A stretch of 13,493 bases of DNA from NCBI GenBank assembly GCA_050258375.1, contig JBLMYQ010000071.1, forward strand, positions 1 through 13,493, given 5' to 3'. The notes under the pieces were generated by a model. It was given only the letters and a program-made list of their open reading frames with translations, did not search any database and was not told the origin of the DNA. The position numbers were made by a program, and so were the translations under genes. Source of the DNA: JBLMYQ01 sp050258375. Its GTDB lineage: Bacteria; Bacillota; Clostridia; Acetivibrionales; UBA4821. This document shows, in pieces, positions 6,833 through 13,203 of the stretch (its first letter is position 1; every line of letters starts with the position of its first letter).

Positions 6833-6861
6833 ATTATAACATACCATAAAACATTATGCAA
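6833..6861 (-). promoter_or_regulatory. lexA promoter
   Basis: On the minus strand TATAAT (6838-6833) is preceded by TGT, making an extended -10, and a weak -35 TTGCAT (6861-6856) sits 17 bases upstream. Transcription would start near 6826, about 26 bases before the TTG start codon. The -35 region is covered by the LexA box at 6859-6872. Confidence 0.7.
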
Positions 6862-6872
6862 ACATTTGTTCT
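6859..6872 (-). promoter_or_regulatory. LexA operator (SOS box) of lexA
   Basis: On the minus strand the sequence is AGAACAAATGTTTG. It matches the Gram-positive LexA box CGAACRNRYGTTYG at 13 of 14 positions; only the first base differs. It overlaps the -35 hexamer of the lexA promoter, the position expected for autorepression. It begins 14 bases past the stop codon of the upstream nucleoside kinase gene. Confidence 0.85.
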
Positions 6873-6885
6873 TTAATTGGGTGTG

Positions 6886-8553
6886 TCACCTGCAAAAGCA
6901 CCCTCCGCCAATAAATTCTCTAACTATTGAAGTTATAGGAATATCCTCCTCGCCTATAGGCAGAAAATAACTTAAAAAGTTAAGAAGCCTCCTTGCCTCT
7001 GAATATTCAGGGCTTGTTTCATCTATTACTTGAAGTAGGGGTTCTGCATATGTTTTCAAAACTCCAAGCTCATATATTAAAGCTGAATTTAACATAACAT
7101 CTGCTTCTTCCTGAAAAGGAAATATGTTAGCTTCCTCTCCCCTTCTTACAGATGGCCATCTCTTAATTGTTGACAAGGCATCATGATTTCTGTACTGGCT
7201 ATCTCTAACTATTCTTCTTATTATTCTTGTATCTGTTGTCGGAATACGATTGTGGTCATCTATGCTTAAGGATGTTAATGCACTGACATATATCTTGAAT
7301 TTGTTTTTCTTATCTATTGATTCGGTTAATCTTTCATTTAACCCATGAATTCCTTCTATAATTACAATTTGATTATCAGAGATTTTTAATTTAGTACCCT
7401 TTTTTTCTCTTGAACCAATTGCAAAATTAAAGATTGGTATTTCGACTTCCTTTCCTTCAAGCAAATCTTTTAAATGCTCATTAAATAATTGAACATCTAT
7501 GGCATCAAGTGATTCAAAGTCGTACTCACCATTCTCATCAATAGGGGTCCTATCTCTATCTAAAAAATAGTTATCAAGCGAAATCATAACCGGTTTAAGA
7601 CAATTTACCCTTAACTGAATCCCAAGCCTTTGTGCCGAGGTAGTTTTACCGGAAGATGACGGTCCTGCAATCAAAACAATTCTCTTATTAGGGTCTTGAG
7701 CAATCATATCAGCAACCTGTGCTATTTTTTTCTCATATAACCCTTCCGAGATTCTTATTAAATCGCTTATTTCTCTGGCAGCAATAATATCATTAAGCAT
7801 TCCTACATTTTCAACTTCCATTATTTTGCCCCATCTTTTATATTCATTGAAAATATTGAAAAGCTTCTTGTTTTCAATAAAGGCAGGAAGTGATGAGGGG
7901 TCTTCCTTCTGTGGAAATCTAATGATAAAACCCGGAGGATAATATTTTAATTCGAATAATTTTATATAGCTTGTATCAGGAAGCAAATAGCCGTAGTAAC
8001 AATCTGTCAGCCCTCCGCATTCATACAAGGTAATATGCGGCTTGGACCTGTGTTCAACAAGATGAATCAAATCAATTCTGCATTCTTTTTCACATATGCT
8101 CTTTGCTTCTTGAATTGAAATAACCTGTCTGTTAAATGCCAATTTTCTTTCTACAATTTCATGCATTCTTTTTTCAATTTTTTTAAGTATCTCTTCAGAT
8201 ATCATTTCTTTATATTTAAATTCACAGTACAGACCCTTGCTTAATGAATGACAAATGGTTACTTTCCCATCCGGGTACAACTCATGTACGGCAAGACTCA
8301 AAATAAACGCCAAGCTCCTTCTGTAGATTCTCATGCCATCCTCATTAGTCATATCTAAAAATTCCACGTTACAGGGCTCGCTAATCTGATATGTCAGACC
8401 TTTTATTCTATTATTAACTCTTGCACCCATTATGGGTGAAGTAAAACTATCCTGATAATTTTTGCTTAATTCAAGAAGAGTGGTACCTTGAACTATTTCC
8501 GTTTCGACCTTTCCCTTGATTTTTATTTTTATGACGTTATTCATTTCACTCAT
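6886..8553 (-). CDS. Nucleoside (uridine) kinase with N-terminal TGS and threonyl-tRNA synthetase-like domains
   Basis: This 555-residue protein belongs to a large kinase family common in Clostridia and Thermotogae. Residues about 7-68 look like a TGS domain (VIKIKIKGKVETEIVQGTTL), followed to about 210 by a region like the second additional domain of threonyl-tRNA synthetase, including HSLSKGLYCEF (102-112). The C-terminal half is a uridine kinase-like P-loop domain: Walker A GPSSSGKTT (297-305), LDNYFLDRDRTP as the substrate-binding DxYxxxxxxP loop, and EGIHGLN as the second acidic motif. The reaction is probably ATP-dependent phosphorylation of a nucleoside, but the exact base is uncertain. 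The protein ends FIGGGCFCR. The gene follows the methyltransferase gene by 53 bases on the same strand and has a GAGAGAGG ribosome binding site. Confidence 0.88.
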   Translation of the reverse strand: MSEMNNVIKIKIKGKVETEIVQGTTLLELSKNYQDSFTSPIMGARVNNRIKGLTYQISEPCNVEFLDMTNEDGMRIYRRSLAFILSLAVHELYPDGKVTICHSLSKGLYCEFKYKEMISEEILKKIEKRMHEIVERKLAFNRQVISIQEAKSICEKECRIDLIHLVEHRSKPHITLYECGGLTDCYYGYLLPDTSYIKLFELKYYPPGFIIRFPQKEDPSSLPAFIENKKLFNIFNEYKRWGKIMEVENVGMLNDIIAAREISDLIRISEGLYEKKIAQVADMIAQDPNKRIVLIAGPSSSGKTTSAQRLGIQLRVNCLKPVMISLDNYFLDRDRTPIDENGEYDFESLDAIDVQLFNEHLKDLLEGKEVEIPIFNFAIGSREKKGTKLKISDNQIVIIEGIHGLNERLTESIDKKNKFKIYVSALTSLSIDDHNRIPTTDTRIIRRIVRDSQYRNHDALSTIKRWPSVRRGEEANIFPFQEEADVMLNSALIYELGVLKTYAEPLLQVIDETSPEYSEARRLLNFLSYFLPIGEEDIPITSIVREFIGGGCFCR

Positions 8554-8606
8554 TATATTTTCCTCTCTCTCAGTCAGCTTTTATAATTTAATTATAAATT
8601 ATTTTA

Positions 8607-9410
8607 TCATAGTTCGTCAAAATAACCTTCGCGGAATTTTGTAATAAACTCCATACAATAATCATCCTTCCCAGCCAATGCTTCAGATGCATAAACGAGT
8701 GCCATAAGCCTTTTATCCATTGGGTTAATTATTGCAGCATCTAATCCTGCAAATATTGTTGAAACCATAAATGCCTGATTTAAAAGCTTTCTTACAGGCA
8801 GCCCATAAGAAATATTACTTAAGCCACAAGTAATATGAGCATCAGGTATTTCTTTTCTAATACTTTTCATTGCTTCCAAGGTGATGGCAGCATTTTGTGA
8901 ATTAGTAGATATTGGTTTGACCATAGGATCAAAAAATATCCTATCCGGGCTTACTCCTTTTGCAGAAAGCCTGTTTGCAATATCAAAGGCTATTTTCATT
9001 CTTTCTTCAGGATTATCCGGTATTCCGTCATCATTCATGCATAATGCTATAACAGAAGTCTTAAATTCCGTGACGAGTGGTTCAAAAAGTTCCCAGCGTT
9101 CCTTCTCGGCTGTAATCGAATTAACTATTACATCTGATGTATTTAGCAGCTCCAATCCTTCTTTTACTACCAGCGGATTAGGTGAATCGATGCAAAGCGG
9201 GATATCGTTAACTTTTTTGATAATATTAATTAGCCACCTCATTTTTGCTGCTTCATTTTCAACGAATGTTCCACAGTTTACATCTAAGTAATTTGAGCCA
9301 TATTCTATTTGTTTAGCGGTTATTTCCTGGATTGCAGCTTCGTTTTCTGTCAGAACAGCTTCGTTAACCGCCTTTATGCTTGTGTTAATCTTCTCTCCAA
9401 TTATTATCAT
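8607..9410 (-). CDS. Methyltetrahydrofolate:corrinoid methyltransferase (AcsE-like, pterin-binding family)
   Basis: This 267-residue TIM-barrel enzyme should transfer the methyl group between 5-methyltetrahydrofolate and a corrinoid (cobalamin) protein. It matches AcsE-type methyltransferases over its whole length: IIIGEKIN (2-9), LDVNCGT (42-48), CIDSPNP (73-79), VNSIT (96-100), FFDPMVKP (159-166) and CGLSNISYGLPVRKLLN (195-211). Asp75, Asn97, Asp161 and Asn199 correspond to the pterin-binding and proton-relay residues known in this family. In acetogens acsE lies in the acetyl-CoA synthase cluster. Here no acs, CODH or corrinoid protein gene is near, so the role may be in methyl transfer to a corrinoid protein encoded elsewhere. 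Start: ATG 6 bases after GGAGG. It is the first gene of a likely unit with the nucleoside kinase. Confidence 0.93.
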   Translation of the reverse strand: MIIIGEKINTSIKAVNEAVLTENEAAIQEITAKQIEYGSNYLDVNCGTFVENEAAKMRWLINIIKKVNDIPLCIDSPNPLVVKEGLELLNTSDVIVNSITAEKERWELFEPLVTEFKTSVIALCMNDDGIPDNPEERMKIAFDIANRLSAKGVSPDRIFFDPMVKPISTNSQNAAITLEAMKSIRKEIPDAHITCGLSNISYGLPVRKLLNQAFMVSTIFAGLDAAIINPMDKRLMALVYASEALAGKDDYCMEFITKFREGYFDEL

Positions 9411-9515
9411 CTTTTTCCTCCAAGTAACTTTTAGTGACTAGTACTATGATGAGGGTTTCATTTGCAGTTTATATTTTACATTATGTCCTAATAAAAAGAA
9501 AGAGCAGATAACATA

Positions 9516-9549
9516 GAAAAAACCTTCTCAATATAAAGAAGGTTTTTTC
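9516..9549 (-). terminator. Rho-independent terminator of rnpB
   Basis: GAAAAAACCTTC (9516-9527) and GAAGGTTTTTTC (9538-9549) form a perfect 12-bp inverted repeat with a 10-base loop. On the minus strand the stem ends in GAAGG followed by TTTTTT. It lies 10 bases past the 3' end of RNase P RNA. The symmetry means it could also stop plus-strand transcripts. The rest of the 9411-9515 gap shows nothing clear. Confidence 0.85.
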
Positions 9550-9558
9550 ATAAATATA

Positions 9559-9940
9559 CCTAATGACTAAGCCTATAAGCCGGGTTCTGTATTTGACGAT
9601 TATTTATCTAGGATATACATTACTGTATACCTCCAGCCACCTACCCAGGAAGACGGCGGGCTACCTTAACCTTCCACTATCAGGTGTTGCTCCAGGTGGG
9701 GTTTACATAGCCAATATGTCGCCATACTGCTGGTGAGCTCTTACCTCACCTTTCCACCCTTGCATTACTAGAAGTGAGATGTTTCTCACCTCTAGAAAGC
9801 GGTATCTCTCTGTTGCACTTTCCTTAGAGTCACCTCCACCGGGTATTACCCGGCACCCTGCCCTATGGAGCCCGGACTTTCCTCACGTACGCCCTTACGA
9901 GTCTGTACGCGCAATCGTCTGGCTTACTCATTATAGGTTG
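9559..9940 (-). ncRNA. rnpB: RNase P RNA (A-type)
   Basis: This is the catalytic RNA of RNase P, which removes 5' leaders from tRNA precursors. On the minus strand the universally conserved GAGGAAAGTCCGGGCTCC (9884-9867) lies near the 5' end and ACAGAACCCGGCTTATAGG (9590-9572) near the 3' end. ACAGAGAGATACCGC and GGTAAGAGCTCACCAGC match the other conserved blocks. The termini pair to make helix P1: CCTATAATGAGTAAGCC at the 5' end with GGCTTAGTCATTAGG at the 3' end. The 5' sequence AAGCCAGACGATTGC and the overall layout look like the ancestral A type found in Clostridia, not the Bacillus B type. The promoter predicts a 5' end near 9940; the 3' end is placed at the end of P1 and is approximate. 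Confidence 0.96.
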
Positions 9941-9946
9941 AATATT

Positions 9947-9975
9947 ATGATAACATCAGAATTGTTATAAGTCAA
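9947..9975 (-). promoter_or_regulatory. Promoter of rnpB
   Basis: On the minus strand TTGACT (9975-9970) and TATCAT (9952-9947) are separated by exactly 17 bases. Transcription would begin about 7 bases on, near 9940, matching the start of helix P1. The promoter fills the gap between rnpB and the CheA-like gene that ends at 10004. Confidence 0.8.
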
Positions 9976-10003
9976 ATCTATTAAGCCAGTAAATGTTGGA
10001 AGC

Positions 10004-10795
10004 TTAGGTCGCATTCCTGCATTTATCAATCATCTTCTTTATTTCGGCAATAGTATGCTCTGATGAATCAACCTGCTCCTGAATTTTATCTGTATCAATA
10101 TTGCTCCTATCAGAATATGCCTTTTGTATCTCTTTATTTGCTGCAGATAACTTATTTAGCAGACTCATTACCACATCAAGCCTATTTATATCAACCTTTA
10201 AGGTATTCATCTCTTTGTATTGCCTGATTTGCTTTTGCTGTTCAATTATTGCCGTAAGCTTATTTGGTGCTATCTTTCCGCTTTCGATAAGTATTTGCCC
10301 TATTTTTTTCTGCGCCTTAAGAGCAGAATCAATCTGTTCTCTTGTGATTAAGCCAGCATCAATAAGAATTTCCCCCAGCTTTTTCTGTTCTCTTAGAGCG
10401 CTCTTTATTTCTTCCTCGTTTATTAATCCTTTTTCAATTAATACTTCTCCGATTTTATTTCCCATCATTGCATCTGAAGTGTATGTTAAATAATCTTCAT
10501 CATATTCTTCAACTGAGATTGTTGAAATATTTTTATATGGAAGAAAGATATTTTTTAGTTCTTTTTCTTCAAATTTAGACCTTAATAAAAATGTCCAAGA
10601 TAAATAAAAATATTTAGGGTTTATTTCATCTAACAAAGGAATTTGGCTGACATTAGTGTTTGATTCAACTACATCGCCGGCTTCAGCTATTTTAAACAAT
10701 AGCTCTAAAGGGTCTTTACCCTTTTCAATAATATTATTTTGAAAATATACTTCAACCTTGTATATTCTATATGGTCTGTAGAGTTTATCTCCCAT
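10004..10795 (-). CDS. Kinase-less CheA-like protein: P2-like domain, three MshEN-like repeats, P3-like helices
   Basis: This 263-residue protein looks like the middle of a CheA histidine kinase. Residues 11-97 (YKVEVYFQ through ISTISVEEY) resemble the CheA P2 domain, which docks response regulators. Three consecutive repeats with a period of 25 follow at 114-137, 139-162 and 164-187; each begins [KI/KL]G, contains a central G-[LK]-I and ends in Gln, like the motif of MshEN/GspE N-terminal domains. Residues 198-262 (TLKVDINRLDVVMSLLNKL onward) resemble the start of the CheA P3 dimerisation helices. No Hpt, HATPase or CheW domain is present, and rnpB follows at once, so no kinase part is hidden downstream. 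The ATG at 10795 lies 7 bases after AGGAGG; a TTG at 10843 has no such site. It follows the STAS gene by 31 bases. The function is probably scaffolding or regulator docking in a chemosensory array; that is inference. Confidence 0.8.
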   Translation of the reverse strand: MGDKLYRPYRIYKVEVYFQNNIIEKGKDPLELLFKIAEAGDVVESNTNVSQIPLLDEINPKYFYLSWTFLLRSKFEEKELKNIFLPYKNISTISVEEYDEDYLTYTSDAMMGNKIGEVLIEKGLINEEEIKSALREQKKLGEILIDAGLITREQIDSALKAQKKIGQILIESGKIAPNKLTAIIEQQKQIRQYKEMNTLKVDINRLDVVMSLLNKLSAANKEIQKAYSDRSNIDTDKIQEQVDSSEHTIAEIKKMIDKCRNAT

Positions 10796-10826
10796 CAAAC
10801 TTCCTCCTGGAATTCTTTGTAGTTTA

Positions 10827-11117
10827 TTAATAATCTTCTTCAATTAAGTCTAAAAACCCTGTTAGCTCCAGGACCGTCCTTAATCTATTGCTTGCTCCTA
10901 TTAAAAAAAACGGTTTAGACCTAGTAAAGCAAAATTTGTGGGCTGCCAACAGCAATTGTAATCCAAATCCATCTATTTCTTCTACTATACTGCCATCAAG
11001 CGTAACTATATTGTTTTTTTCAATAAAGTTTAAGAGCTCATGCTTAATCAATTCAATATTTGATGCGTCTACTTTTTCAGATAATATATAAATACTATCC
11101 TCTAGTATATTGCTCAA
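10827..11117 (-). CDS. STAS-domain protein, non-canonical at the phosphorylation site
   Basis: This 96-residue protein is a single STAS domain, the fold of anti-sigma-factor antagonists and of small adaptors in chemotaxis and lipid transport. The fold marker is VTLDGSIVEEIDGFGLQLLL (38-57). The loop that holds the phosphorylated Ser or Thr in SpoIIAA-type proteins (D-[ST]-[SA]-G-L) here reads Asp49-Gly-Phe-Gly-Leu, so the usual phosphorylation site is missing. The following QLLLAA is common in STAS proteins linked to chemotaxis. The start is TTG at 11117, preceded by AGAGGTGAT; there is no in-frame ATG. It sits between the chemoreceptor (gap 109 bases) and the CheA-like gene (gap 31 bases), which suggests a role as an array or signalling adaptor, not in sigma-factor control. 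Confidence 0.82.
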   Translation of the reverse strand: MSNILEDSIYILSEKVDASNIELIKHELLNFIEKNNIVTLDGSIVEEIDGFGLQLLLAAHKFCFTRSKPFFLIGASNRLRTVLELTGFLDLIEEDY

Positions 11118-11192
11118 TTAATATCACCTCTGTCAATCTCAATTTGTTTGTGTATTTTTTTTGCAACCTTATTTATAAATTTTTACAGTTCA

Positions 11193-11222
11193 ATTATACA
11201 CGCTTATAAATTTAAATTGCAA
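11193..11222 (-). promoter_or_regulatory. Candidate promoter for the STAS/CheA-like gene pair
   Basis: On the minus strand TTGCAA (11222-11217) and a perfect TATAAT (11198-11193) are 18 bases apart. Transcription would start near 11186, about 69 bases before the TTG start. The -35 falls just before the chemoreceptor stop codon region, so the pair could be expressed both from here and by read-through, since no terminator is seen after the receptor gene. Confidence 0.45.
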
Positions 11223-11226
11223 CTAA

Positions 11227-13059
11227 TTATTTATCTCCATTAGAATTATACTTTGATATACTTTCTACCAGATTTTTTGCCTCTAGAGTCACTTCTTCCG
11301 AGGACCTGAATATTTCTTCCGTGCTACCAAATATTTCTGCAGTAGAACCACTAACAGATTCCATTGCCTTTACAACCTCCGAGCTGGATAAGGATAACTG
11401 TTCTATGGTTGATACTATGTTCTCAGTAAGCTTTCCAATATTCTCTGAAGATTTTAAGATAGTACTAATACCCTCCGCCTGCTTTGAAATCATTTCTTTA
11501 GACTTGTTTAATCCAACGGCTGCATCCTGTACTGCATTCTCAATTTTCTCCAATGCTTGCTCGGTCTCTTTTGAAAGCGCAGAACCTTTTTCAACCTCAA
11601 CAGCTCCTTCTTGGGCAGTTTCAACCGCTTGATTAACCTGATTCTGAATTAGACTTACAAGCTTCTCAATTTCTTTTGTTGCATCACTGCTCTTCTCGGC
11701 AAGATTCCGTACGGATTCTGCTACAACAGCAAAACCTTTACCATGTTCACCAGCCCTTGCCGCTTCAATTGCTGCATTTAATGCCAATAAGTTTGTTTGT
11801 GATGCAATGTCCTCTATTAAATTGACTATTTCTCCAATTCCAACTGCTGATTTTCCAAGCTCCTTTATATTTGAAACTAAATTTCCAACAGTTAAATTTA
11901 TTTGGTTCATTCTTTCTTGAGATTTTTCTACTGTATCCATTCCAATATTTGCAACATCTATTGAATTTTTCGACTGCAAGCCAGCTTGCTCAATTGTTTC
12001 ATTCACTGTATCTGTGAATTTTTTTACACTGGCTAGAAGCTCATTAGAATTTGCAATGTTTTCTTTTACCTCTTGTATATCCTTTGATATGTTTTGAATT
12101 GCCGAGTCAAGCTCTTCCATAGAGCCAAGGGTCTGTTCAGCTGCTGCTGATTGATTTTGCGCATTGGATGAGATTTTATTGGAGCCATTCATAATTGTTT
12201 CACTTGAACCATATATTTTTTCAGATGATACCCTTATATCATTAAACATACATGCCATGCTATCAATCAATTGATTTACTTCTTGTGCCATTATCTCAAA
12301 CTCATCACCTGTTTTGATTTCTAATTTCTGTGAAAAAATATTCTCTTTACTTTTATTTATTTCATTAATTTTAAATATAATATTTCTCATACTTTTGTGT
12401 ATCTCAAAATTTATATTCATAGCTATAATAACCGTTATAATTAAAACTGTAATTATTGCCAGAATTACATTCAACATAAGATTGTAAGCTTCCTTTTTAA
12501 CGTCGTTGATATTTAAATCGACACCGACAATACCAATAACCTTTTGTGACTTGTCAATTATAGGCGCATATGCAGAAAGAAATGTACCCCATTTGTCTGT
12601 GTAAGGTTTGTTAACTGCTATTGGAGTACCCTTGTATGCAGTGAGCATTTCCGGAACAAGCTTGTATTCTTCTCCAATTCCGGCTCCGGTTTCTTCATCA
12701 CTGTCAACAACAAACTTAACACTGTTTTTGTCATCAATAACCAATGTATAGGTAAAGGTTACACCTGTCTTAATTCTAAGCTCTTTTAAGTTCTTCCTTA
12801 TATCAAGATAATTCTTACTGTTTTCAGAACCTTCTTTAATCTGTTTATGAGCTTCGCCATCTATCAACATAGTGGCGCTTTGAGCTACTGAAATCAGTCT
12901 CTTTTTTATTTGTTTCATGTTGCTTTCGTTTTGTAAATAATAAGAGATAAAGCCTATAAGCATTGTAGAAAAAAAGCAAACTGCTACCAAAGTCAAGCCA
13001 AATTTGAAGCCTAAAGACTTTTGTCTCACCTTAATTACCGAGCCCGTTTTAGTTTCCAT
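11227..13059 (-). CDS. Methyl-accepting chemotaxis protein with a Cache-type extracellular sensor
   Basis: This 610-residue transmembrane chemoreceptor senses an external signal and controls a CheA kinase. TM1 is about residues 19-41 and TM2 about 193-215. The 150-residue region between them looks like a Cache/PAS-like sensor, with a strand ending VVDSDEETGAGIGEEY (117-132), the typical YTDKWGTFLSAYAPI (153-167), and IGIVGVDLNINDV just before TM2. A HAMP-like linker follows. The cytoplasmic coiled coil has the signalling hairpin tip at about 418-447 (IASQTNLLALNAAIEAARAG, then EHGKGFAVVA), the site that contacts CheA and CheW. There is no C-terminal pentapeptide for CheR tethering; it ends SKYNSNGDK. 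ATG start, 6 bases after GGGGG. The ligand is unknown. The two genes after it encode STAS and CheA-like proteins. Confidence 0.95.
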   Translation of the reverse strand: METKTGSVIKVRQKSLGFKFGLTLVAVCFFSTMLIGFISYYLQNESNMKQIKKRLISVAQSATMLIDGEAHKQIKEGSENSKNYLDIRKNLKELRIKTGVTFTYTLVIDDKNSVKFVVDSDEETGAGIGEEYKLVPEMLTAYKGTPIAVNKPYTDKWGTFLSAYAPIIDKSQKVIGIVGVDLNINDVKKEAYNLMLNVILAIITVLIITVIIAMNINFEIHKSMRNIIFKINEINKSKENIFSQKLEIKTGDEFEIMAQEVNQLIDSMACMFNDIRVSSEKIYGSSETIMNGSNKISSNAQNQSAAAEQTLGSMEELDSAIQNISKDIQEVKENIANSNELLASVKKFTDTVNETIEQAGLQSKNSIDVANIGMDTVEKSQERMNQINLTVGNLVSNIKELGKSAVGIGEIVNLIEDIASQTNLLALNAAIEAARAGEHGKGFAVVAESVRNLAEKSSDATKEIEKLVSLIQNQVNQAVETAQEGAVEVEKGSALSKETEQALEKIENAVQDAAVGLNKSKEMISKQAEGISTILKSSENIGKLTENIVSTIEQLSLSSSEVVKAMESVSGSTAEIFGSTEEIFRSSEEVTLEAKNLVESISKYNSNGDK

Positions 13060-13164
13060 TTTGAACCCCCATATTCATATTGACAAACTGATTGTAGATT
13101 TTATTAGGTAGAATATAAAAAAAGAATTGTTTCGTCGAAAAGTTTCAAAAAATGTCTAATTATA

Positions 13165-13192
13165 ATTATATACGTTATATATAAAAATTCAA
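13165..13192 (-). promoter_or_regulatory. Candidate promoter of the chemoreceptor gene
   Basis: On the minus strand TTGAAT (13192-13187) and a perfect TATAAT (13170-13165) are 16 bases apart. Transcription would start near 13158, giving a leader of about 99 bases. It looks like a vegetative sigma-A promoter, not the SigD type common for motility genes. Confidence 0.5.
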
Positions 13193-13203
13193 CTATTATA
13201 AAT

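Noticed and set aside
6824..6833. TACATATGTA as a second LexA box
   Set aside because: The palindrome lacks the GAAC and GTTC halves needed for the Gram-positive box; it probably reflects AT-rich promoter DNA.
8881..9291. Open frame of 136 codons on the plus strand
   Set aside because: It is antisense to the well-supported corrinoid methyltransferase gene and has no ribosome binding site or known motif.
9779..9970. Open frame of 63 codons on the plus strand
   Set aside because: It lies almost wholly antisense to rnpB and runs across its promoter.
10101..10493. Open frame of 130 codons on the plus strand
   Set aside because: It is antisense to the repeat region of the CheA-like gene; its hydrophobic repeats are a by-product of the 25-residue repeats on the other strand.
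13165..13200. A SigD-type motility promoter for the chemoreceptor gene
   Set aside because: No TAAA-spacer-GCCGATAA arrangement was found; a sigma-A-like TTGAAT/TATAAT pair fits better.
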